From the NCBI RefSeq assembly GCF_013393905.1, contig NZ_CP040272.1:2108001-2172000 (forward strand): DNA of 64,000 nt, read 5' to 3'. The position numbers and the translations under genes are program-made. Numbering within the stretch: position 1 is the first letter of the stretch; every line of letters starts with the position of its first letter. Positions 27,001 through 35,163 of the stretch are shown piece by piece. This stretch comes from Nostoc sp. C052 (GTDB lineage: Bacteria > Cyanobacteriota > Cyanobacteriia > Cyanobacteriales > Nostocaceae). The notes under the pieces were generated by a model. The model worked only from the letters and a program-made list of their open reading frames with translations, was not told where the DNA came from and did no database searches.

Positions 27001-28679
27001 TTTTTATATGTCGGTTCAATTTCATACAGTTCTCTACCCATGTTGACATATTGTGACCCTTGTCCTGAAAACATGAAGATGACTGGCTGTTCTCTATGCT
27101 CTTGGCATACAGTAAAAATCCGTTCCTGCTCCTGTGTTTCTAAAACGCTGACAGCATCTTTAACACTTTGGCACACCAAAATCCGACGATGGTTAAAAGC
27201 TCTACGACCCACTTTTAAAGTGTGAGCTACATTAGCTAAATTTATCTCTGGATATTGTTTTAAATAGTCAACCAGATTTGTAGTTGCAGTTTTAAGTGCA
27301 GAATCAGTTTTTGCTGATAATAATAGCAATTGCCAAGGTCTAGAATCATTAAAATATTTAATTTCAGGTGCTTCTTCCAGAATTATATGGGCATTAGTTC
27401 CACCAAAACCTAAAGAACTAACTCCGGCTCTACGGGGAGTATTGTTCGTTTTCCAATCGGTAAGTTTAGTATTAACGTAAAAGGGACTGTTTGCAAAATC
27501 AATCTCAGGATTGGGCACTTCAAAATTCAGGCTAGGGGGTATTTTTTTATGTTTCAATGCTAAAACAGTTTTGATCAGACTTGCTACACCTGCTGCTGTA
27601 TCTAGATGTCCAATATTTGGTTTTACTGAACCGATAGCGCAGAAACCATTTCTCTGTGTAAAAGCACGAAAAGCTTTAGTCAGCGCCGCAATTTCTATTG
27701 GATCTCCGGCAGCTGTTCCAGTTCCATGAGTTTCTATATAAGAAATATCATCAGCATGGATTCCAGCATTTGCTAGAGCTTCCACAATAACTTCAGCTTG
27801 TCCATTTACACTAGGCGCTGTATAGCTAACTTTCAAGGAACCATCATTGTTGATTGCTGAACCTTTAATAACTGCATGAATATAATCTCTATCTGCTATG
27901 GCATCTTTTAATCTTTTCAAAACGACGATTCCAAGTCCACTACCAAAAACAGTACCCTGTGCTTTAGCATCGAAGGCTCGACAATGACCATCAGGAGATA
28001 AAATTCCGTCCTCTTCATAGAAATAACCTGATTTTTGTGGGACTAAAACTGTAACCCCGCCAGCTAAAGTAATATCACACTCTTCATCAAGTAGACTCTT
28101 GCAGGCTAAATGTATAGCAACTAATGAAGTAGAGCAATAAGTTTGGATACCTACACTTGGGCCTTTTAAATTTAATTTATACGAAATATTTGTAGCTAAG
28201 AAATCTTTATTAAGACTATACTTATTGGAAATATTTAGTAAGTCAATATTTTCGTATATATTGTTAAAAAAGTAACTATTTGTGCTTACACCAGCATAAA
28301 CCCCAATCAAACCATTGTATGTTTCTGGATCGTATCCAGCATTTTCAAGAGCTTCCCAAGCAGACTCCATGAAGAGGCGATGTTGGGGATCAATAATTTC
28401 AGCTTCTTTAGGACTGTAACCAAAGAACCTAGCATCAAAATACTTGATGCCCTCTAATATAGGTGCTGCTTTAACATAATTTGGATTGTTTAAAACTTCT
28501 TCTTCAATATTTAAATCTGCTAATTCATGATTGGATAAAAAGGAAATAGACTCAACTCCATTTTGGAGATTATACCAAAAAGCATCAATATTATTGGCAC
28601 TGGGAAAACGGCCAGAAATTCCTACTATTGCTATATCTAGATTTGCTGTTTCTTCTTGTATTATCTTGGCATTAATCAT
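24054..28679 (-). CDS. PKS module: KS-AT-(KR, probably inactive)-ACP
   Basis: This is a 1541-residue type I PKS module. KS (about 15-440) has TYCSTSL with Cys182, ETHGTGT and NIGHLDTAAG. AT (about 530-830) has GHSIGEYVAA and SHGFHS, close to the malonyl-type HAFH. The KR-like region (about 1160-1350) has lost its nucleotide-binding glycines. Where the sister module reads ITGGLGGIGLVLAEYLA, this one reads FPGGLESIEVVIAEYLA, so the keto group is probably not reduced. The ACP has GGDSLIATQ near residue 1480. No DH or ER is seen. The C-terminal helix KIEELSEEEVAVFLNN is a likely docking tail to the terminal NRPS. The gene is 30 bases downstream of the previous PKS gene. Confidence 0.94.
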   Translation of the reverse strand: MINAKIIQEETANLDIAIVGISGRFPSANNIDAFWYNLQNGVESISFLSNHELADLNIEEEVLNNPNYVKAAPILEGIKYFDARFFGYSPKEAEIIDPQHRLFMESAWEALENAGYDPETYNGLIGVYAGVSTNSYFFNNIYENIDLLNISNKYSLNKDFLATNISYKLNLKGPSVGIQTYCSTSLVAIHLACKSLLDEECDITLAGGVTVLVPQKSGYFYEEDGILSPDGHCRAFDAKAQGTVFGSGLGIVVLKRLKDAIADRDYIHAVIKGSAINNDGSLKVSYTAPSVNGQAEVIVEALANAGIHADDISYIETHGTGTAAGDPIEIAALTKAFRAFTQRNGFCAIGSVKPNIGHLDTAAGVASLIKTVLALKHKKIPPSLNFEVPNPEIDFANSPFYVNTKLTDWKTNNTPRRAGVSSLGFGGTNAHIILEEAPEIKYFNDSRPWQLLLLSAKTDSALKTATTNLVDYLKQYPEINLANVAHTLKVGRRAFNHRRILVCQSVKDAVSVLETQEQERIFTVCQEHREQPVIFMFSGQGSQYVNMGRELYEIEPTYKKYVDTCAEVLQPHLNLDIRHILFPKPEEIEAATQQLQQTALTQSALFVTEYALAQLLMSWGVHPQAMIGHSIGEYVAAAIAGVFSLEDALAVVAKRGKLMQQLPPGSMLAIPLAANHVQLLLNVETLPKNSLEIAVINSPSSCVVSGTTGAITTLQEQLISQGIECRLLHTSHGFHSVMMEPILEEFVQLVKKVKLHPPQIRFISNVTGSWITDVQATNPTYWSQHLRQTVRFSDGISQLLKQFAGVFLEVGPGRTLSTLTTQHLDKNAKQQVLTSLRHVKEQVSDVSFLLQTLGRLWLFGVEIDWSGFYTHEQRHRLPLPTYPFEREKYWIEPKSSLASLNKKSAKLDRKQDIADWFYIPSWKRSLLLCASSAQIETVQEKWLFFVDEYGVGEKLVNLLKNQGKNVITVKQGEHFGQLSVGTYTINPYRHEDYDTLFQELITSGKNIQNVAYLWSVNELENRQNREYLEFSSLLFLTQSLGRLKISNNRFQILVISNNTQEVNGNEKLDPKKAAILGLCKVIPQEYPNINFRCIDIDLTNRQNTDNRESYNNIIIDQLLSELTAVSSDLVVAYRDSYRWVQTFEPIHLESVDQEKTPLKKQGVYLFPGGLESIEVVIAEYLATNLQAKLIFIEDLDFPEKDNFLHWLETHTQQDEVSCKIQKFLALEKSATQVLVIRVDTTDDKQIHQSLSSENLGQINGVIYSSGINRENLFCSVPEIDSIESEELFNFQLNQITILEKILQNINLDFCIIFSSLSSILGGFGLGLYSAANHFIDTFTNRHNQNSSLPWYIVNWDKLQINIAQNQKILEQISGADSTINSKEVVEVFKRIFALDKGTQIVVSTVDIKSRNDHLLNLASLADSKSFNQLELSSRYSRPKLSNAYVAPSNELEKQITEIWQEVLRLTEVGIYDNFYELGGDSLIATQLVSRLRSKFPVDLPLRDLLLQVMIPAKQAEMIEELMLAKIEELSEEEVAVFLNNF

Positions 28680-28709
28680 TTTATTAACAAGATAAATTAT
28701 CTTGTGTTT

Positions 28710-31700
28710 TTAGTTGCTTTGCATTTTAATCTGTCTTCTTCTCTGTCCTCGAATGAGTCTTTGCTCAAAAATATTTTCTTGAGGCTCTTCAGGAGTAAAA
28801 ATCTTTGCCATAGAACCTATGTTTGGACATTCATAAAGTTTGGCAACAGAAATATTTGCATTAAATGCTTTATTTAAGTTTGTAATTAGTTGAATACCTA
28901 TGAGAGAATCACCACCAACTTCAAAGAAATTATCATAAATTCCGATCAGTTCAATTCCAATGATATGTTGCCAAATATCAACTAGCTTTTGCTCGGTTTC
29001 ATTCCGAGGAGCAATATAATCATTACTTAGCTCTGGACGAGGATATTTTGATTTGGATGGATTGACAGTTTCTAAAAGTTGTAGGGATTGTATTTCTTTG
29101 TAAAAATTGTAATATTTTAGTGAATCTAAAAAATCAGAGGTAGATATTACAATTTGAGGTATTGTACTTCCTAAAGTACGTAAAAATACATCTACACCTT
29201 CATGAGGTAATATGCCTTGTTTTAACTCTTCTATTCGTAATTTCTGGAGGTGTTGAGGTACTCCTGTATTTACCACCATCCCAACTTCTTGCCAAGTATC
29301 CCAGTTGATACTTGTAGTAAATCTTCCCTGTTTTGAATAGTTATAGTGAGCAAAGGCATCAAGAAAAGCATTAGCCCCACAATAGTCTACCTGTCCAAAT
29401 CCTCCTAAAATTGCGTTATTTGATGATATTAGAATAAAGAAATCTAACTGAATATCTTTGACAATGGCATCAAGAATTACTGTCCCCTTTACCTTCACAG
29501 CCAGAACACTTTCTGCTTGTTCTTGAGTTTTTCGCTGAATTACACCGCCTCCAGGAACCCCAGCAGCATGAATAACGCCATTAATATTACCAAAATGATT
29601 TTCAGCGTGAGCGATCGCACTTTGCATCTGTTCTAGATTGCTAACATCAGCACTGACCAGCAAAACCTCTGCACCCAGGCCCTCAATTTCCTGAACTTTG
29701 CGAATTTTATCGCTAGTACTATCAGCCTGATCATGACTAGCAAGCCATTCTTTCCATTCATCTTTCTGGGGTAAAACAGAACGTCCAATTAACACTAATT
29801 TTATTCGTACAGTTCGAGCCAAATATTCTGCCAAAACAAGCCCAATACCTCCGAGTCCACCAGTAATTAAATAGACTCCTCCTTCTCGCAGACGAGGCTG
29901 TTCAACCTTAGATTGCTCAAAGCGCACAGGCTCAAAACTCTGCACCCAACGATTTGAACCTCGATAAGCAACAAGTTTTTCCGAATCAATAACCGTCAGT
30001 TCTACCAGTAACTTTTCTACAAGTTGTTGTTCTTGCCAACTACCAACTGGAGGAAGTATAACATCAACACTACGACAATTTATATTTGAATATTCTTGAG
30101 ATATAACTTTAATTGGCCCAATTAAAGTAGCTTTCTCTGGACAAAGTACTTCCGTACCTGTTACTGGTTGTAAGTTGTTAGAAATTACCATAATTTCTAC
30201 TTGATAAGTAGTTCCTTGTCTACCCAAAGCTTGGGCAAGAAATAGCAGACTGTAAAATCCTGTTACTTGAGCTTCATCAACCTTTTTAATTTCTAATACT
30301 TGCTCAACAACAGGTGTAACATTCCAGAAATGGACAATCGTTTTTGGCAACTTATTCTCTTTGAAAAGCTCCTGAATGAGAACATCATAATCACGTTCAC
30401 TTCCGGGATTTATAATATATTGAAACTCACTTTCTCTAGTAAATTTATCACCAATTTTTACAATAATTACATCCTGGTTTTGTGCTTCTAATTGTTTGAC
30501 CAATTGTTTACCCAAACCACACTCATCGATAAACATCAAAATGCAAGATTTATCAGATGCTAATTCTTGATGTTCTTTTACAGGGGGTAGGGGTAAAGAA
30601 GGTTTCCAAAAAGGGAGATAAAACCAGTCAGCTAGATCAGGTTTTTTACCCAGTGTTACTGAAGTATCTTTCCCTTGATTTTTAGATTCAATCCAATACC
30701 TTTGTCGTTCAAAGGGATAAGTTGGTAAAGGTAGACGATGACGCTGCTCGTGAGTATAAAATCCCGACCAATCTATTTCTACTCCAAAAAGCCACAGCCG
30801 ACCTAATGTTTTTAATAAAAAGCTCAGATCAGATTGTTGTTCTTTGACATGGCGTAAGGAAGTTAGCACCTGTTGTTTGGCATTTTTATCTAAATGCTGT
30901 GTTGTTAATGTGCTTAATGTCCGTCCTGGGCCCACCTCGATAAAAACACCTTCAAACTGCTGGAGCAATTGGGATATCCCATCGGAAAATCTTACAGTTT
31001 CTCGTAAATGTTGGCTCCAGTAGTTGGGATTTGTGGCTTGTTCTTGACTAATCCAACTACCTGTAACATTGGAAATAAAACCGATGTGTGGTGGATTTAG
31101 TTGGACTGTTTTCAGCAATTGCACAAATTCTTCTAAGATTGGCTGCATCATTTCCGAATGGAAGGCGTGAGATGTCTGCAATTGCCGAGATTCTATTCCT
31201 TGAGATGATAATTGTTTTTCTAGCGCTGCGATCGCTTCTTTTGTTCCTGAAACTACACAGTCTGATGGGCTGTTAATGACTGCAATTTCTAGATATTTTT
31301 TATACAAAGTCTGTGCAGACAGCAGTAACTCCACATCTTTTTCTGGAAGCTTAATTGCTAGCATACTTCCAGAGTGCAACTGTTGCATTAGCTGTCCTCT
31401 TTTGGCCACAATTTTTAAGGCATCTTCTAGAGAAAATACACCTGCAATGGTTGCAGCGACATATTCTCCGATGCTGTGACCAATCATTGCTTCTGGGCGG
31501 ACTCCCCATGACATTAGTAACTGAGCTAGCGCGTACTCCGTAACAAATAATGCTGCTTGGGTCAGGGCTGTTTGTTGTAGTTGCTTTGAAGCAGTTTCGC
31601 TATCTTGTTCCTTGGGGTAAAGTAGGGAGCGGATATCAAGATTGAGTTGGGGTTGTAAAATCAAAGCGCAAGTATCTATATGTTTTTTAAATGTTGGTTC

Positions 31701-33371
31701 TACTTCATATAGTTCTCGACCCATGTTTGCATATTGTGATCCTTGTCCTGAAAACATGAAGATGACTGGACAATGACCTGGCTCGTGGTGATAACTAAAA
31801 ATACGTTGGGGGTCTTGAAGCGATTTCGCTGCATCATCTAGATCATGACAAACTAATATGCGGCGATGGTCAAAACCTCGACGACCTACTTGTAGGGTAT
31901 AAGCGACATCTGATAGGGGAATATCAGGGTTTTGCTCTAAATAATTATGCAGTTGCGCTGTTGCAGTCTCTAAAGCTGTGCTAGTTTTGGCTGAAAGTAG
32001 TAACAATTGCCAAGGACGGGAGGCGCTGGAAGCTTCAATCACTGGAGCTTCTTCCAAAATCACATGGGCATTAGTCCCACCAATACCAAAAGAACTTACA
32101 CCTGCTCTTCGGGGTGTACCGTTAGTTTTCCACTCTGATAATTTGGTATTAACGTAAAAGGGACTATTGGCAAAATCTATTTGTGGATTCGGCTCTTGAA
32201 AGTGCAAACTCGGAGGTATTTGTTGATGTTTTAATCCCAGAATACTTTTAATTAATCCTGTCACACCAGCAGCAGTATCCAAATGTCCAATATTGGTCTT
32301 TACTGAACCAATAGCACAAAAACCTTTTTTATTTGTGCTAGTACGAAAAGCTTGCGTGAGGGCCTTAATTTCAATCGGATCTCCTAAGATAGTTCCTGTA
32401 CCGTGTGCTTCTACACAAGTAACAGTTTCAGGTTCAACTCCAGCTAAGGCTAAAGCTTCTAAAATTACCTCCCTTTGACCATCAACACTAGGGGCTGTAT
32501 ATCCGACCTTTAAAGAACCATCGTTATTAACGGCTGAACCCTTGATTACTGCATGAATAAAATCACCATCAGCAATAGCATCTTCTAATCTTTTCAAGAC
32601 CACTACACCTAAACCATTGCCACCATTAGTTCCTTTCGCTTCAGCATCAAAAGCTCGGCAATGACCATCAGGAGAATGAATTCCTCCTTGTTGATAGTGA
32701 TAACCAGTTTTTTGCAGTGTTGTAATAGAAACACCGCCTGCTAAAGTAATATCACATTCACCATTGAGTAAACTTTGACAAGCTAGATGAACAGCAACCA
32801 ATGATGTAGAACAGGCAGTTTGAATATTGATACTTGGCCCTCTCAAGTTCAATTTATAAGAAACCTGCGTAGGTAAAAAATCTTTGTCGTTTCCAATTAA
32901 AATTTGGTAGCTATCTACTGATTCCATCAAATCTCGATTGGAATATAAGTTTGAAAGTAGGTATGTACTTGCAGCAACACCAGCGAAAATACCTATTTGA
33001 CCGCGATAAGTTTCTGAGTTATAGCCAGCATTTTCTAAAGCTTCCCAAACACACTCGATGAAAAGGCGGTGTTGTGGATCGGTAATTTCAGCTTCTCTGG
33101 GAGAAAAACCAAAAAATGAAGCATCAAATAACTCTATATCTTTTAATATAGCGCTTGCCTTCACATAATTGGGGTTGTTGAGCAATGATGAATCTATCCC
33201 AGATGATATTAATTCTTCATCCGTGAAAAAAGAAATTGACTCTACACCATCCCTCAGATTTTGCCAAAAAATATCAACGTTTTTTGAACCAGGAAAACGA
33301 CCCGCCATTCCAATAATAGCGATTTCGTCTTTATCATTTAAGCTAGTAATAAAATTATTTGCTACATCCAT
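28710..33371 (-). CDS. PKS module: KS-AT-KR-ACP
   Basis: The 1553-residue module has a KS (TACSTSL, Cys187; EAHGTGT; NIGHLDTAAG) and an AT with GHSIGEYVAA and HAFHS, both malonyl-type. The KR has an intact ITGGLGGIGLVLAEYLA site and the catalytic set ISSNN...DYCGAN. An ACP with GGDSLIGIQ follows near residue 1489. It should add a C2 unit and reduce it to a beta-hydroxy group; no DH is evident. It extends the peptide handed over by the Ala NRPS module, whose gene is separated only by the decarboxylase gene. The basic tail IRGQRRRQIKMQSN precedes another PKS, a recurring pattern here. AT-region DNA is very similar to that of the next PKS gene. Confidence 0.95.
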   Translation of the reverse strand: MDVANNFITSLNDKDEIAIIGMAGRFPGSKNVDIFWQNLRDGVESISFFTDEELISSGIDSSLLNNPNYVKASAILKDIELFDASFFGFSPREAEITDPQHRLFIECVWEALENAGYNSETYRGQIGIFAGVAASTYLLSNLYSNRDLMESVDSYQILIGNDKDFLPTQVSYKLNLRGPSINIQTACSTSLVAVHLACQSLLNGECDITLAGGVSITTLQKTGYHYQQGGIHSPDGHCRAFDAEAKGTNGGNGLGVVVLKRLEDAIADGDFIHAVIKGSAVNNDGSLKVGYTAPSVDGQREVILEALALAGVEPETVTCVEAHGTGTILGDPIEIKALTQAFRTSTNKKGFCAIGSVKTNIGHLDTAAGVTGLIKSILGLKHQQIPPSLHFQEPNPQIDFANSPFYVNTKLSEWKTNGTPRRAGVSSFGIGGTNAHVILEEAPVIEASSASRPWQLLLLSAKTSTALETATAQLHNYLEQNPDIPLSDVAYTLQVGRRGFDHRRILVCHDLDDAAKSLQDPQRIFSYHHEPGHCPVIFMFSGQGSQYANMGRELYEVEPTFKKHIDTCALILQPQLNLDIRSLLYPKEQDSETASKQLQQTALTQAALFVTEYALAQLLMSWGVRPEAMIGHSIGEYVAATIAGVFSLEDALKIVAKRGQLMQQLHSGSMLAIKLPEKDVELLLSAQTLYKKYLEIAVINSPSDCVVSGTKEAIAALEKQLSSQGIESRQLQTSHAFHSEMMQPILEEFVQLLKTVQLNPPHIGFISNVTGSWISQEQATNPNYWSQHLRETVRFSDGISQLLQQFEGVFIEVGPGRTLSTLTTQHLDKNAKQQVLTSLRHVKEQQSDLSFLLKTLGRLWLFGVEIDWSGFYTHEQRHRLPLPTYPFERQRYWIESKNQGKDTSVTLGKKPDLADWFYLPFWKPSLPLPPVKEHQELASDKSCILMFIDECGLGKQLVKQLEAQNQDVIIVKIGDKFTRESEFQYIINPGSERDYDVLIQELFKENKLPKTIVHFWNVTPVVEQVLEIKKVDEAQVTGFYSLLFLAQALGRQGTTYQVEIMVISNNLQPVTGTEVLCPEKATLIGPIKVISQEYSNINCRSVDVILPPVGSWQEQQLVEKLLVELTVIDSEKLVAYRGSNRWVQSFEPVRFEQSKVEQPRLREGGVYLITGGLGGIGLVLAEYLARTVRIKLVLIGRSVLPQKDEWKEWLASHDQADSTSDKIRKVQEIEGLGAEVLLVSADVSNLEQMQSAIAHAENHFGNINGVIHAAGVPGGGVIQRKTQEQAESVLAVKVKGTVILDAIVKDIQLDFFILISSNNAILGGFGQVDYCGANAFLDAFAHYNYSKQGRFTTSINWDTWQEVGMVVNTGVPQHLQKLRIEELKQGILPHEGVDVFLRTLGSTIPQIVISTSDFLDSLKYYNFYKEIQSLQLLETVNPSKSKYPRPELSNDYIAPRNETEQKLVDIWQHIIGIELIGIYDNFFEVGGDSLIGIQLITNLNKAFNANISVAKLYECPNIGSMAKIFTPEEPQENIFEQRLIRGQRRRQIKMQSN

Positions 33372-33427
33372 AAATCAAAATCCTATCATAAACTTCAAGA
33401 CACTCATTAAGACTTAGCTAATTATTT

Positions 33428-35080
33428 CTATTTGAGAAAATATGAATTTGATATTTCAGAAGCAATCTGAATTTGGTCATTTAAAACTGCGTCAATATCT
33501 TCTTCAGTAGTTAACGGATTAGCAATTACTGCACGCATGGCAATTACTGGAATTTCTTTATTAAAGCTGATGGTTGTTTTTGTTGTTCGTGAGATAAAAG
33601 TGCGGCCAATTTGGCGCTGCATCTTTTGTAAATATTCATTAAAATTGTTGATAATTTGATTATCTGCCTCTGTGAACTGTTGTTTTACAATTACTGCTCT
33701 AAATTGCTCTGGAATATAGCGATAAATTAACAAATTAGTATCTGGTTCTGCCAACAATTCAAATTCAGGCATTGCCGAAATTCGAGCAGCCATGTATTGA
33801 GTTTTCCTAATTCCTTCATCAATTAAAAACTCATATCCCTTAAGTCCAATCAGCTTTAGACCAGCATGTAAAAATAAAGCCATCCCCGGCCGAGAACCTT
33901 CTAAAGCACGCTTACCTAAATCAAACGATCCCTTACGCATGGTATAGCTAGCATGTTTTTCAATTGAAGAAGCTAGATAAGGGTCGTGGAAAAAGACCAT
34001 ACCAATACCCATTGGTAAATATAATTGTTTATGTCCATCAATGGTCACTGAATCAGCTTTTTCAATACCAGCAAGCTTATGTCGATGTTTTTGGGAAAAG
34101 ATAACTGGGCCACCCCAAGCAGCATCTACATGAAAATGTACATTATTTTCTTGGGCAATCTCTGCAATATCTTCTAGTGGATCAACACTACCAGAATCCG
34201 TAGTTCCAGCAATACCAACAATAGCTATAATATGTAAGTTTTTCTCATGACAATCTGCAACAACTTGGCGTAATGCTTGTAGATTGACTTGATTGTTAGA
34301 ATCAACGGCCACTCTAATCAAATTTTGGGTACTTATGCCCATTAAATCCGCAGCTTTATCAAAAGAGAAATGCATTAATTCGGAGCCAATTATGACTGCC
34401 CCTTTGTAACCATAGAAATTTAAAGCTGCGCTTAAACCTTCTTTTTCTATGCCTAAAAATTCATTTTTTGCGCCTAAAGATTTATTTCTGGCACACCAGA
34501 GGGCTGTGATATTAGCTGTTGTACCACCAGAAACCAAAATTCCTAATGTACTCTGATTGTTTTGAATATGCTGGATGTAGAAATTATCGGATAAATTATA
34601 AATTTGTCGATGCATCATTGCTAAAGCTTCACGTTCGCAGAAGCTCAAGGTCTTAGCAGTCTCTATTTTGACAGCATTTTGATTCATTGCTGTCATCAGT
34701 TTTGCTAAAGGGCGCACAAAAGAAGGAAGTGCTGAGGTCATGTGACCGATAAATTGCGGTGATGATGTGTGTATTGAATGAGCAATAATATTTTCATTTA
34801 AAGATTGAAAATAGCTTTCAAAATCAGTAGGTTGTGTAGGTATTTTACTATCACCAAAATTCCTAATTATTAAGTCAATATCAATATTAGTATTTGCATT
34901 ATTTGCGCTTAAAAATTCTTGAGAAAAATCATTGGCTATCTCATCTATCTGCGTTTCTAGAGATTTGCCTTGAGTAGGTGTAAACATTTTTTTTACATAC
35001 TCACCAATTTCCAAATGTAATACTTGATCGTTCTGGGAAAACTTATTTATGGTTAGAATTTCTTTTTCGCTTAATGTCAT
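33428..35080 (-). CDS. panP: PLP-dependent aspartate 1-decarboxylase (PanP-like)
   Basis: The 550-residue PLP enzyme of the group II (glutamate/DDC) decarboxylase fold matches the PanP-type aspartate 1-decarboxylases. It shows HTSSPQFIGHMTSALP, SGGTTANITALW, GTTDSGSVDPLEDIA, VDAAWGGPV, and the PLP lysine in TIDGHKQLYLPMG (Lys351). PanP converts L-aspartate to beta-alanine. The length is right and the start has a perfect AAGGAG box 6 bases before ATG. It sits inside the NRPS/PKS operon, and the terminal module's adenylation code reads as beta-alanine, so it most likely makes that building block. The cryptophycin pathway has a comparable decarboxylase, CrpG, which acts on beta-methylaspartate. 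Glutamate or another amino acid as substrate cannot be excluded. Confidence 0.85.
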   Translation of the reverse strand: MTLSEKEILTINKFSQNDQVLHLEIGEYVKKMFTPTQGKSLETQIDEIANDFSQEFLSANNANTNIDIDLIIRNFGDSKIPTQPTDFESYFQSLNENIIAHSIHTSSPQFIGHMTSALPSFVRPLAKLMTAMNQNAVKIETAKTLSFCEREALAMMHRQIYNLSDNFYIQHIQNNQSTLGILVSGGTTANITALWCARNKSLGAKNEFLGIEKEGLSAALNFYGYKGAVIIGSELMHFSFDKAADLMGISTQNLIRVAVDSNNQVNLQALRQVVADCHEKNLHIIAIVGIAGTTDSGSVDPLEDIAEIAQENNVHFHVDAAWGGPVIFSQKHRHKLAGIEKADSVTIDGHKQLYLPMGIGMVFFHDPYLASSIEKHASYTMRKGSFDLGKRALEGSRPGMALFLHAGLKLIGLKGYEFLIDEGIRKTQYMAARISAMPEFELLAEPDTNLLIYRYIPEQFRAVIVKQQFTEADNQIINNFNEYLQKMQRQIGRTFISRTTKTTISFNKEIPVIAMRAVIANPLTTEEDIDAVLNDQIQIASEISNSYFLK

Positions 35081-35163
35081 TTTATCTCCTTAAATAGGTA
35101 TTTTCTAGGCTATGTTTCTAATATTTACCCTATTTCGATTAATCGTTTGTTTGAGTTGGCGAG

